Shown one piece after another: positions 1 through 6,009 of a stretch of DNA of 8,677 nucleotides; position 1 is the first letter of the stretch; every line of letters begins with the position of its first letter. The stretch covers positions 1 to 8,677 of the forward strand of contig JAJZTO010000098.1 of assembly GCA_021848865.1 (NCBI GenBank), written 5' to 3'. The notes beneath the pieces were generated by a model. The model was not told where the DNA came from. It was given only the letters and a program-made list of their open reading frames with translations, and did not search any database. Source of the DNA: Myxococcales bacterium. Its GTDB lineage: Bacteria > Myxococcota > Myxococcia > Myxococcales > Anaeromyxobacteraceae. The position numbers and the translations under genes are program-made.

Positions 1-539
1 ACTCCTTCGCCGCCGCGGTGATCACCGTCATCAAGGTCATGCTCCCGCCGGAGCAGGGGGCGCGGCTGCTCTACTGGCTGATGGGGACCATCGGCTACGA
101 GCCGGCGGGCGCCCTGGCGGTGGGGGCGGCGGCGGTGGCCCTGTCCACCGGGGCGCTGGTCGCCCTCTCGGGCCGCCTTAACCTGCTGGCCCTCGGCGAC
201 GACGAGGCCGCCTCCCTGGGGGTGGAGGTCCCGCGGGTGCGGGCGCTGGTGCTGCTCGCCGCCAGCGCCGCCACCGGCGCGGCGGTGGCGCTGTCGGGCA
301 TCGTCGGCTTCGTGGGGCTCATCGTCCCGCACGCGGTCCGGCGCGTCCTCGGCCCCGACCACCGCATCCTGGTCCCGGCCTCGGCCCTCTTCGGCGGCGC
401 CTTCCTGGTGCTGGCCGACGCCGCCGCCCGCGTCGCCTTCCTGCCGCTCGGCACCGAGCCCCCGGTGGGCGCCCTCACCGCCTTCGCCGGCGGCCCGCTC
501 TTCCTCTGGCTGCTGCGGCGCCAGGAGAGGCCGGCCTGA
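1..539 (+). CDS. FecCD/BtuC-family ABC importer permease, C-terminal part (5' end outside window)
   Basis: Inner-membrane permease subunit of an importer for cobalamin, haem or iron-siderophore. The reading frame is open from base 3, so the visible 178 residues are about the second half of a family whose members are usually about 330 aa. Seen: hydrophobic helices; a segment with GDDEAASLGV at 197-226, matching the cytoplasmic coupling region that contacts the ATPase; and the FecCD C-terminal signature GIVGFVGLIVPHAVRR, then GPDHR, LADAAAR and GTEPPVGALTAFAGGPLF. The TGA stop shares its A with the ATG of the next gene (TGATG), so the two are translationally coupled. The ATPase gene two positions downstream supports the importer role. 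The substrate cannot be read from the sequence; the binding protein and any riboswitch would lie upstream of the window. Family assignment is firm, substrate unknown. Confidence 0.93.
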   Translation, partial: SFAAAVITVIKVMLPPEQGARLLYWLMGTIGYEPAGALAVGAAAVALSTGALVALSGRLNLLALGDDEAASLGVEVPRVRALVLLAASAATGAAVALSGIVGFVGLIVPHAVRRVLGPDHRILVPASALFGGAFLVLADAAARVAFLPLGTEPPVGALTAFAGGPLFLWLLRRQERPA

Positions 540-1543
540 TGGCGCGTCCCGCCTCGCCCGTCGCCGCGGCCTGGGGCCGCATCCTCGCGGTGGCCGCCGC
601 CGCGCTGGCGGCCGCGCTGCTCGCCGCCGCCGGGGTGGCGCGCTGGCGCCCCGAGCTGGCGAGGCTCCCCGAGAGCCCGTTCCGCGCCCTGGGCCTGCCG
701 CGCGTCGACGTGGAGGAGCGGCTCACGCCCGGGGTGGTGGCGTACGCGGTGCGGCTCTCGCGGCGCTTCGGCATCGGCGCGGTGGCGAACCTCTCCGGCG
801 GCTTCTCCGGGGGCGGCCTGGAGGCGCAGCTCGCCGCCGCCGCTCCCTTCCCGGGCCGGGTCGCGGTCTTCATGAACCTCGATCCCGCCGGCTGCTGCGG
901 CCCGGAGTGGACGGGGCGCGAGGTGGCGCGCCTCGGGGCCGGGCGGGCCGCGGGGGCGGTGGGGCTGGCGCTCCTGCCGGACGGGCCGGCGGCCGGCGAG
1001 CTGCCCGCGCCGCTCTGGGCCGCCTGCGAGCGGCTGGGGCTGCCGGTGGCGCTCGCCGACGGGGCGGCGGCCCTGGCCGGGGCCCGCCCGCGCCTCGCCG
1101 TGCTCGGCCTCGGCTTCGGCGGCCTGGCCGGGGACGCCGCGGCGGCGGGCGCGGCGCTGGACCGGCTGCCGAACCTCCGGCTGTCGCTGGGCGGCGCCCT
1201 GCCGCGCCTGGCGAGCCAGGGCGAGGCGGCGCGCGCCCTGCTCCTGCGCCACTCCGGCCGGATCCTCTTCGGGACCGGGATCCGCTACCAGGACCGGCCA
1301 CCCTGGCACGAGCTCCTCCTCGGGGAGGGGCCGCCGGTGGAGGAGGAGGCCGACCTGCGCCGCTTCTACCTCGGCCTCTACCGCATCCTGGAGACCCGGG
1401 ATCCGGCCATCCCGGGCCCCACGCCCGGCCAGCCGGCGGTCGAGGGCCTGGGCCTGCCCCGCGAGGTGCTGGAGCGCGTCTACCACCGGAACGGCCGGAC
1501 GCTGCTGCGGCTCGGCGCGCGCCCGGCGGCGGGGGGCCGGTGA
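539..1543 (+). CDS. Membrane-anchored amidohydrolase-like protein lacking the metal ligands (probable pseudoenzyme)
   Basis: 334 aa. Residues 13-34 form an Ala/Leu-rich hydrophobic segment after a short basic start, so the protein is probably anchored in or exported across the inner membrane. The rest resembles TIM-barrel amidohydrolases (Amidohydro_2 type). Family landmarks retained are NLSGG near 84, LDRLPNL, RILFGT at 241-246, FYLGLYRILETRD, and the C-terminal GLGLPREVLERVYHRNG. The expected metal or catalytic residues are gone: the HxH after strand 1 reads E59-E-R61 within VDVEERL, the strand His reads A173 in PVALADG, the next His reads G192 in GLGFGG, and the final Asp of FGTD reads G247. 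Known family members use these residues to bind metal and hydrolyse substrates; here that activity is unlikely. The gene overlaps the permease gene by 1 nt and the ATPase gene by 4 nt, which suggests a role tied to the importer, for example as an accessory subunit. The fold call is from motif memory; the function is unknown. Confidence 0.72.
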   Translation: MARPASPVAAAWGRILAVAAAALAAALLAAAGVARWRPELARLPESPFRALGLPRVDVEERLTPGVVAYAVRLSRRFGIGAVANLSGGFSGGGLEAQLAAAAPFPGRVAVFMNLDPAGCCGPEWTGREVARLGAGRAAGAVGLALLPDGPAAGELPAPLWAACERLGLPVALADGAAALAGARPRLAVLGLGFGGLAGDAAAAGAALDRLPNLRLSLGGALPRLASQGEAARALLLRHSGRILFGTGIRYQDRPPWHELLLGEGPPVEEEADLRRFYLGLYRILETRDPAIPGPTPGQPAVEGLGLPREVLERVYHRNGRTLLRLGARPAAGGR

Positions 1544-2340
1544 GCGCGCCGCCGCTCCCCGCCGGGACGCTGGTGGAGGTGCGCGGCGCCTCCTTCGGCT
1601 ACGGCGGCCGGCCGGCCCTGGAGGCGGTCGCCTTCGGCGCCGCCGCCGGCGAGCTGGTGGGGCTGGTCGGGCCGAACGGCGCCGGGAAGAGCACCCTGCT
1701 GAAGCTGGTGGCCGGCCTGCTCGCGCCCCGCGCCGGGACGGTGCGGCTCGCGGGGCTCGACCCCCACGCGGCGCCGCGCCGGGAGGTGGCCCGGGTCTGC
1801 GCACTGGTCCCGCAGGAGCCGCAGCTCCACTGGCCCTTCACGGTGCGCGAGGCGGTGATGATGGGGCGCGCGCCGCGCCAGGGGCTCCTCGCCATCGCCG
1901 ACCGCTTCGACCGGGGCGCGGTGGAGGGGGCGCTCCAGGCCTGCGACCTGCTGCCCTTCGCCGACCGGCGGCTCGACGCCCTCTCCGGCGGCGAGCGGCG
2001 CCGGGTCTTCTTCGCCCGGGCCCTGGCCCAGGAGCCGCGGGTGCTGCTGCTGGACGAGCCCACCGCCTTCCTCGACCTGGCGCACCAGGTGGCGGCGATG
2101 CGCATGGCCGCCGAGGCGGCGCGCGCCGGCCTGTGCGTGGTGGCGGTGCTCCACGACCTGAACCTGGCCGCCCAGTCCTGCCACCGGCTGGTGGTGCTCT
2201 CGCGCGGGCGGGTGGTGGCCGAGGGGCGGCCCGCCGACGTGCTCACCGCCGAGCGGGTGTCCGAGGTCTGGGGGGTGCCGGTGTGGCGCGGCGAGAACGG
2301 CGCCACCGGCGCCCCGGTGGTGCTGCCGCGCGGCCCCTGA
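1540..2340 (+). CDS. ABC importer ATPase, BtuD/FhuC/FecE type
   Basis: 266 aa cytoplasmic ATPase that powers the FecCD permease encoded upstream. All ABC motifs are present: Walker A GPNGAGKST (44-52), Q-loop VPQ (Q92), signature LSGGE (148-152), Walker B VLLLDEP (168-174), D-loop TAFLD and switch His in VLHDLN (H205). The 30 or so C-terminal residues match the short tail of BtuD/FhuC-type proteins (RPADVLTAERVSEVWGVPV). I chose GTG at 1540 because it gives the usual family length, puts the first strand (LVEVRGASFGYGG) close to the N-terminus, and makes a GTGA overlap with the preceding stop. The frame stays open further upstream, but that stretch lies inside the previous gene and is Arg/Gly/Pro-rich shadow. 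Family certain; substrate (cobalamin, haem or siderophore) undetermined. Confidence 0.95.
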   Translation: MSAPPLPAGTLVEVRGASFGYGGRPALEAVAFGAAAGELVGLVGPNGAGKSTLLKLVAGLLAPRAGTVRLAGLDPHAAPRREVARVCALVPQEPQLHWPFTVREAVMMGRAPRQGLLAIADRFDRGAVEGALQACDLLPFADRRLDALSGGERRRVFFARALAQEPRVLLLDEPTAFLDLAHQVAAMRMAAEAARAGLCVVAVLHDLNLAAQSCHRLVVLSRGRVVAEGRPADVLTAERVSEVWGVPVWRGENGATGAPVVLPRGP

Positions 2341-2341
2341 C

Positions 2342-2441
2342 GGCCGTGATCACGTGGATCGAGCCTCGGGCGGGGACAAGCCCCGCCCCTACGGCTTGGC
2401 AGGGCCGGGGCTGGTCCCCGGCCGGCCGCCAGGCCGTGATC
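2342..2441. repeat. 10-bp direct repeats flanking the hairpin pair
   Basis: GGCCGTGATC occurs at 2342-2351 and again at 2432-2441, 90 bp apart, on either side of the inverted hairpin pair. A second block, TGGATCGA, recurs at 2355-2362 and 2458-2465 in the same order, but with 13 bp more between the blocks on the right. They could be a remnant of a flanking duplication or part of a larger repeated unit. The repeats are directly visible; their origin is inference. Confidence 0.55.
2368..2423. repeat. REP-doublet (REPIN)-like inverted hairpin pair
   Basis: Two perfect 8-bp-stem, 5-nt-loop hairpins: GGGCGGGG/CCCCGCCC (2368-2375 and 2381-2388) and GGCCGGGG/CCCCGGCC (2403-2410 and 2416-2423). The 23-bp unit at 2368-2390 and the reverse complement of 2401-2423 match at 20 of 23 positions. 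Two of the three differences are a compensatory stem pair (G-C swapped to C-G) and the third is in the loop. The units are inverted around a 10-bp spacer (2391-2400). This is the layout of REPIN or BIME elements, which in other bacteria are spread by RAYT (Y1 transposase) proteins; no such gene is in the window. The element lies just after the ATPase stop, in a 194-bp gap between convergent genes, so the hairpins may also limit read-through or protect mRNA 3' ends. Confidence 0.65.
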
Positions 2442-2508
2442 CCGGCGCCGAAACGCATGGATCGATCCGCGCGGCCACGGCCATGAGGGCCGGGATCGGG
2501 TGCGTCGA

Positions 2509-2521
2509 CCCCGCGGCGGGG
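2509..2521 (-). terminator. Small hairpin downstream of the barrel gene, possible terminator
   Basis: CCCCG/CGGGG with a 3-nt loop lies 13 nt past the stop of the minus-strand barrel gene. It has no T-run after it on the minus strand, so it is at best a weak or Rho-assisted terminator. Short GC hairpins are common by chance at this base composition. Confidence 0.25.
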
Positions 2522-2534
2522 GCCGGGCCTCCGC

Positions 2535-3398
2535 CTACTGGAGGAGCTGGAGCTTCAGCGCGGCGCCGAAGGTGCGGTCCACCGGGTCGGTGAGCGACTG
2601 CCGGTAGGAGAGGTCGAGCGCCAGGCCGCCGGTGGTGACCAGGCCCAGGCCCCCGGACCAGAAGCGGGCACCGCGCGTCCCGTCCTTCACGAAGCCGGCC
2701 CGCAGCGGGACGAGGTCGCCGAGGAGGACCTCCGCGCCCGCCGCCCAGGTGTCGCTGCGGTGGCCGAGCCGGTCCCAGTCGGTGCGCCAGTCGGCGGCGA
2801 CGTGGAAGCGCTGCTCGTCGCCGACGGAGATCCCGGCGCCCAGCCCCCGCGGCGCCTCGGCGGGGTGGTTCACCGGCACCAGGTTGTACCCGGCCACGCC
2901 GAAGGCCACCAGCTTCGAGGCCTGCCAGAAGAGCCCGGCGTCCACGGTGGCGGCGCGGGCGCGCTCGCCGGCGGCGGTCCTCAGGTCCAGGAACTTGCCG
3001 GTGGCCCCGGCGTAGAGCCCGCCGCCCACCGGCGCCGCCAGCGCCATGTGGTAGAGGCCGCCGGTGGTGGGCCCCTCCAGCAGGCGGGTGTAGGCGAAGC
3101 CGCCGGTGGCCCCGGCGGTCTCCGAGTCCACCACCGATCCCTGCGCCACCTGCGCCTCGCGCGAGCCGCCGAGCCTCTCCTGGAGGTACAGGAGCTCGAC
3201 GGTGTAGCGGCGCCGGGCCGCCAGCGCCGCCGGGTTCAGCAGGATGAGGTCGTTCCCGCCGGCCAGCCCCCGGTAGGCCGACAGCGCCAGGGCCCGCGCC
3301 CCGAGCAGGTCGGCGGAGGTCGGCGGCAGCGGCGGATCGGCGGCGGCCGCGGCGCCCGCCACCGCGGCCAGCAGCAGGGCGAGGGGCGCGCGGAGCAC
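2535..3398 (-). CDS. Outer-membrane beta-barrel protein (PorV/FadL-like), function unknown
   Basis: 287 aa from GTG at 3398. Residues 1-20 are a signal peptide (hydrophobic Leu/Ala core ending in a poly-Ala stretch, with cleavage likely before DPPLPP). The mature N-terminus, LLGARALALSAYRGLAGGNDLILLNPAAL (31-59, with N55-P56-A57), is the hallmark of a barrel group in which GARA...NDA...NPAGL precedes the first strand. After it comes a run of short amphipathic, glycine-bounded segments ending in the aromatic/hydrophobic-rich LDLSYRQ and FGAALKLQLLQ, as expected for a barrel C-terminus. The frame is open far upstream, but the signal peptide and the promoter at 3405-3432 fix this start. The gene is convergent with the importer operon and divergent from the DksA-type gene. 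What it transports or anchors is not evident; a structural or secretion-associated barrel is equally possible. Confidence 0.8.
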   Translation of the reverse strand: MLRAPLALLLAAVAGAAAAADPPLPPTSADLLGARALALSAYRGLAGGNDLILLNPAALAARRRYTVELLYLQERLGGSREAQVAQGSVVDSETAGATGGFAYTRLLEGPTTGGLYHMALAAPVGGGLYAGATGKFLDLRTAAGERARAATVDAGLFWQASKLVAFGVAGYNLVPVNHPAEAPRGLGAGISVGDEQRFHVAADWRTDWDRLGHRSDTWAAGAEVLLGDLVPLRAGFVKDGTRGARFWSGGLGLVTTGGLALDLSYRQSLTDPVDRTFGAALKLQLLQ

Positions 3399-3404
3399 GG
3401 CGGC

Positions 3405-3432
3405 AGGATACCGCGCCCTGTCTCCCGGGCAA
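3405..3432 (-). promoter_or_regulatory. Promoter of the barrel gene, predicted leaderless
   Basis: On the minus strand, TTGCCC (3432-3427), a 16-nt spacer and TATCCT (3410-3405) resemble a sigma-70 promoter. Only 6 nt separate the -10 from the GTG start, so transcription would begin at or next to the start codon, and no Shine-Dalgarno sequence fits in between. Confidence 0.5.
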
Positions 3433-3459
3433 GGGTGGAAGTCCTCGGCGCGATCTGCG

Positions 3460-3483
3460 TAGCATGGTGGCAGCGATCGGAGG
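3460..3483 (+). promoter_or_regulatory. -10 box and ribosome binding site of the DksA-type gene
   Basis: TAGCAT at 3460-3465 is a plausible -10; no convincing -35 is seen. CGGAGG at 3478-3483 is a strong Shine-Dalgarno sequence 5 nt before the ATG and decides the start. The predicted leader is about 16-18 nt. The site shares the 90-bp divergent region with the barrel gene promoter. Confidence 0.5.
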
Positions 3484-3488
3484 CGCCC

Positions 3489-3845
3489 ATGCGCAAGCAG
3501 GAACTGGCCCGCATCCGCGCGAAGCTCGAGGCCCAGCTCGCCGGCCTCCTCGGCGAGGGGGCCGAGATGGTGCACCGGATGTCGGCCCCGGACGACGGGG
3601 AGCTGCCCGATCCCAACGATCGGGCCAGCCGCGAGACCGACACCAACCGGGCGCTGCGGCTGCGCGACCGGGACCGGAAGCTCATCGCCAAGGTGGAGGA
3701 GGCGCTGGCCCGCCTCGACGCCGGCCGCTACGGCCTCTGCGAGACCTGCGGCGGCCGCATCTCCCCGGCGCGCCTGAAGGCCCGGCCGGTGACCACCCTG
3801 TGCATCGACTGCAAGCGGGAGGCGGAGCAGCGCGAGCGCCCCTGA
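3489..3845 (+). CDS. dksA: DksA/TraR-family RNA polymerase-binding zinc-finger protein
   Basis: 118 aa cytoplasmic regulator that should enter the secondary channel of RNA polymerase and, with ppGpp, tune promoters in the stringent response. Residues 1-35 and 48-78 form two charged helices of a coiled-coil hairpin. The tip reads LPDPNDRA (39-46), keeping D41, D44 and A46, which match the catalytic tip D71, D74 and A76 of E. coli DksA. The C-terminal four-Cys zinc finger is C84-ETC87 and C105-IDC108 with RLKARP between; KLIAKVEEALARLDAGRYG just before it is also typical. At 118 aa it is shorter than E. coli DksA (151 aa), missing much of the N-terminal extension. The ATG at 3489 is set by the GGAGG upstream; the frame is open further 5' but that part is antisense shadow of the barrel gene. 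Such organisms often carry several paralogues, so it may be a DksA-like paralogue rather than the main DksA. Confidence 0.9.
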   Translation: MRKQELARIRAKLEAQLAGLLGEGAEMVHRMSAPDDGELPDPNDRASRETDTNRALRLRDRDRKLIAKVEEALARLDAGRYGLCETCGGRISPARLKARPVTTLCIDCKREAEQRERP

Positions 3846-3863
3846 TCGCGCGCTCCCGGTCCG

Positions 3864-3895
3864 GGCGCCGGCACCGCCGGCATGGACCCGGCGCC
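3864..3895 (+). terminator. Hairpin-forming gap between the DksA-type gene and galU
   Basis: GGCGCCGG (3864-3871) and CCGGCGCC (3888-3895) can pair as an 8-bp stem. An alternative, tighter hairpin is GCCGGC-ACC-GCCGGC at 3867-3881. It lies 18 nt past the DksA-type stop and before the galU promoter. There is no T-run, so termination is a guess. Confidence 0.3.
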
Positions 3896-3905
3896 GCCGC
3901 GACCC

Positions 3906-3934
3906 TTCCCGCCGGCTCCGTCCGCCGCTACAGT
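3906..3934 (+). promoter_or_regulatory. Promoter of galU, predicted leaderless
   Basis: TACAGT at 3929-3934 is a good -10, with a weak -35 (TTCCCG, 3906-3911) at a 17-nt spacing. Only 8 nt lie between the -10 and the ATG, and the GGGCGGC there is not a convincing Shine-Dalgarno sequence, so the transcript should start at or within about 2 nt of the ATG. Confidence 0.45.
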
Positions 3935-3942
3935 CGGGCGGC

Positions 3943-4812
3943 ATGCCCACCCAGCCCATCCGCAAGGCGGTGATCCCGGCCGCCGGCCTGGGGACGCGGT
4001 TCCTGCCCGCCACCAAGGCGGTGCCCAAGGAGCTGCTCCCCATCGTCGACATCCCGACCATCCAGTACATCGTGGCCGAGGCGGTGGCCGCCGGGGTCCG
4101 GGACGTCATCCTGGTCTGCGCCCGCGGCAAGGACTCGATCGTCGACCACTTCGACATCGCGCCGGAGCTGGAGGCGCACCTCGCCCGGGCCGGCAAGACG
4201 GAGCTGCGCGACCAGATGCGGGCCATCGCCAAGATGGCCAACGTGGTGACGGTCCGGCAGCAGGAGCCGCTGGGGCTGGGCCACGCCGTGCTCTGCGCCC
4301 GCGCCCTGGTCGGCGACGAGCCCTTCGTGGTGATGCTGGGCGACGACGTCATCGACGCCGCCGTGCCCGCGGCCAAGCAGCTGGCCGACTGCCACGCCCG
4401 CACCGGCCTCGGCACCATCGCGCTGATGGAGGTCCCGCTGGCCGAGACCTCCGCCTACGGCATCGCCGCCGGCCGCGCCCTCGACGACCGGACGGTGCGC
4501 ATCGAGCGGCTGGTGGAGAAGCCCAGGCGCGATCCCCCGTCGCAGCTGGCGGTGATCGGCCGCTACGTGCTCCCGCCGCGGGTCTTCGAGATCCTCGAGT
4601 CGCTGCCGCCGGGCGTGGGCGGCGAGATCCAGCTCACCGACGCCCTGGCGGTGCTGGCGCGGGAGGAGGGGCTCATCGGCTACCGCTTCGAGGGGCAGCG
4701 CTACGACGCCGGCGACCGGCTCGGCTTCCTGAAGGCCAACGTGGCCTACGCGCTGAAGCGGCCGGAGCTCGCCGGGGCGCTGCGCCGCTGGCTCGCCGAG
4801 GTGACCCGGTGA
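3943..4812 (+). CDS. galU: UTP--glucose-1-phosphate uridylyltransferase
   Basis: 289 aa cytoplasmic enzyme making UDP-glucose from UTP and glucose-1-phosphate, the precursor for surface polysaccharide, LPS sugars and glycosylation. Seen: the N-terminal nucleotidyltransferase loop IPAAGLGTRFLPATKAVPKELLPI (11-34) with G15, R19 and K29; GLGHAVL for the nucleotide; VMLGDDVI with D134/D135 for metal binding; LVEKP (190-194) with a sugar-phosphate-binding Lys; GEIQLTDA; and the C-terminal YRFEGQRYDAGDRLGFLKANVAYALKRPEL. Length and motif order match bacterial GalU rather than RmlA. The ATG at 3943 starts 8 nt after a -10-like hexamer. The stop overlaps the next gene by 4 nt (GTGA), so the two are co-translated. 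Confidence 0.96.
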   Translation: MPTQPIRKAVIPAAGLGTRFLPATKAVPKELLPIVDIPTIQYIVAEAVAAGVRDVILVCARGKDSIVDHFDIAPELEAHLARAGKTELRDQMRAIAKMANVVTVRQQEPLGLGHAVLCARALVGDEPFVVMLGDDVIDAAVPAAKQLADCHARTGLGTIALMEVPLAETSAYGIAAGRALDDRTVRIERLVEKPRRDPPSQLAVIGRYVLPPRVFEILESLPPGVGGEIQLTDALAVLAREEGLIGYRFEGQRYDAGDRLGFLKANVAYALKRPELAGALRRWLAEVTR

Positions 4813-5570
4813 GGCGCCGCACCCTGGCCGCCGCGGCGGCGCTGCTCGCGGCCCTGCCGGCCGCCGCCTACCTGCTGCCCGGGCGGGCGATCCTGAAGCG
4901 CCTCTCGCAGCGGCGCGAGGAGCGGGCCGTCGCCTCCCTGGAGGTGCTGGGCACCCTCACCTTCCCCGGCGGCGCGGCCGGCCTCCCCGGCGAGCTCGGG
5001 CTCGCCGCGGCGGGCGGCGACGCCAGCGCGCCGGCGCTCCTCACCTTCAAGATCCCGGGGCGCTGCCGCCTCGACCTCCTGCCTCCCGGCGCGGCCCCGG
5101 CCGACCGCCCCTTCGCCGCGGTCCGCGGCCCCCGCCTGGGCGGGAACCGCGGCCTGGAGCGGCAGCCGGCGGCGGCGGCGCTGGTGCAGGGGCTGTGCGC
5201 CCTGCTGGGCGAGCGGCCCGGCGGCGCCGAGCCGGAGCGCCCCTGGGTGCAGGCGCTCGGCGCGCTGGGCGTCTCCCTGGACGAGGTGAGCCTGGCTCGC
5301 GACGGGACCCGCGTCGCCTACGTCCTCGGCGGCAAGGCCCGGGAGGAGCGGCCGCTGGCCTGGGTGGACGAGCAGACCTTCCAGCCGCTGCGGCTGGCGG
5401 CGACGCTGGGCGGGGCCCGCCAGGAGGTCCGGCTGCTGGACTGGGGCTCGGCCACCGGCGGCGACCTGTTCCCGCGGGCGGTGGAGGTCTGGGCCGGGGG
5501 GCAGCTGCGCCTGCGCTTCACCACCGAGCGGACCGTGGCCAACCCCAAGGTCCCGGACTCGCTCTTCTAG
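4809..5570 (+). CDS. Exported protein of unknown function, possible LolA-like fold
   Basis: 253 aa, starting at GTG 4809 inside the end of galU. VRRRTLAAAAALLAALPAAAYLLPGRA is a basic stretch plus a hydrophobic segment, so it is a signal peptide or N-terminal anchor with no lipobox Cys. The mature part starts ILKRLSQRREERAVASLEVLGTLTF and ends FPRAVEVWAGGQLRLRFTTERTVANPKVPDSLF. This helix followed by G-T-L-x-F strands, and a closing strand ending in N-P-x-x-x-x-x-LF, resembles outer-membrane lipoprotein-sorting (LolA/LppX-like) proteins that bind lipid in a half-barrel. The resemblance is at the level of pattern only. Coupling to galU suggests a role in envelope or polysaccharide biogenesis, which is inference. 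The product could equally be a lineage-specific periplasmic protein. Confidence 0.75.
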   Translation: MRRRTLAAAAALLAALPAAAYLLPGRAILKRLSQRREERAVASLEVLGTLTFPGGAAGLPGELGLAAAGGDASAPALLTFKIPGRCRLDLLPPGAAPADRPFAAVRGPRLGGNRGLERQPAAAALVQGLCALLGERPGGAEPERPWVQALGALGVSLDEVSLARDGTRVAYVLGGKAREERPLAWVDEQTFQPLRLAATLGGARQEVRLLDWGSATGGDLFPRAVEVWAGGQLRLRFTTERTVANPKVPDSLF

Positions 5571-5592
5571 GGCCGCCCCGCGGGAGCGCCCG

Positions 5593-5610
5593 TCGCCCGC
5601 GGGCGATTTT
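5593..5610 (+). terminator. Rho-independent-like terminator after the galU operon
   Basis: TCGCCCGCGGGCGA (5593-5606) is a perfect palindrome that folds as TCGCC-CGCG-GGCGA and is followed at once by TTTT (5607-5610), the clearest T-run in the window's gaps. The CCCGCGGG at 5577-5584 recurs at 5596-5603 and offers a longer alternative stem. It lies 22 nt past the stop of the exported-protein gene. Confidence 0.55.
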
Positions 5611-5613
5611 CCC

Positions 5614-5663
5614 CTGGGAGGTTGAATACCGCGCCTAGAATGGCGTCCTTCCCGCCGAAAGGA
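5614..5663 (+). promoter_or_regulatory. Promoter and ribosome binding site of the cytochrome c gene
   Basis: TAGAAT at 5636-5641 is a strong -10, with a weak -35 (CTGGGA, 5614-5619) 16 nt upstream. GAAAGGA at 5657-5663 is a good Shine-Dalgarno sequence 9 nt before the ATG at 5673 and decides the start over the in-frame ATGs at 5622 and 5640. The predicted leader is about 25 nt. Confidence 0.55.
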
Positions 5664-5672
5664 CCACACGCC

Positions 5673-5969
5673 ATGAAGAAGATCCTCGTCGCCCTGCTGC
5701 TCGTCGCCGCGTCGGGCACCGCCTTCGCCGAGGACGGCGCCGCGCTCTTCAAGAGCAAGTGCGCCGCCTGCCACGGACCCGACGGCAAGGGCGCGACCCC
5801 CATGGGCAAGGCCCTCAAGGTGAAGAGCCTGGCCGGCACGAAGCTCTCCGCCGCGGAGATCGCCAAGGTCGCCGCCGAGGGCAAGCCCGGCACCCGGATG
5901 GTGGCCATCAAGGGGCTCTCCCCCGAGCAGCTCAAGGCCGTCGCCGCCCACGTCAAGTCGCTGAAGTAG
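5673..5969 (+). CDS. Small periplasmic mono-haem cytochrome c
   Basis: 98 aa, about 79 after export. Residues 1-19 are a clean Sec signal peptide (MKKILVALLLVAASGTAFA, cleavage before E20). CAACH at 30-34 attaches haem c through C30 and C33, with H34 as axial ligand; M76 in PGTRM is the likely second ligand. GPDGKG follows the haem site, and the C-terminal helix LSPEQLKAVAAHVKSLK is typical of class I c-type cytochromes (cytochrome_CBB3 type). It should carry single electrons in the periplasm. The mature protein is Lys-rich (14 Lys after the signal peptide, 1 Arg), unlike its Arg-rich neighbours, and its codons are strongly C/G-ending, fitting high expression. It has its own promoter and lies between unrelated genes, so no redox partner is indicated. 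Confidence 0.94.
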   Translation: MKKILVALLLVAASGTAFAEDGAALFKSKCAACHGPDGKGATPMGKALKVKSLAGTKLSAAEIAKVAAEGKPGTRMVAIKGLSPEQLKAVAAHVKSLK

Positions 5970-6009
5970 CCGGCCCGCCGCGGGCGGCCGCGCCGGCCGG
6001 GGCGGCTGC

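Noticed and set aside
907..1539. Upstream extension of the ATPase reading frame
   Set aside because: Lies fully inside the amidohydrolase-like gene, is low-complexity Gly/Arg/Pro, and the GTG at 1540 gives a normal-length ATPase.
95..1804. Minus-strand 569-codon open frame across the importer operon
   Set aside because: Arg/Pro/Ala/Gly-rich translation with no motif, opposite to three well-supported genes; a GC-skew shadow.
2459..2468. Palindrome GGATCGATCC in the gap before the barrel gene
   Set aside because: Short, single, not placed at any promoter; no operator role can be supported.
3399..4418. Upstream extension of the barrel gene frame on the minus strand
   Set aside because: Antisense to galU and the DksA-type gene; the signal peptide and promoter at 3405-3432 place the true start at 3398.
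5622..5672. Longer start of the cytochrome gene at ATG 5622
   Set aside because: It would place 17 extra residues before a perfect signal peptide and would overlap the -10 box; ATG 5673 has a good ribosome binding site.
5973..5985. Hairpin GCCCG-CCG-CGGGC between the cytochrome gene and priA
   Set aside because: Five-bp stem, no T-run, and expected by chance at this base composition.
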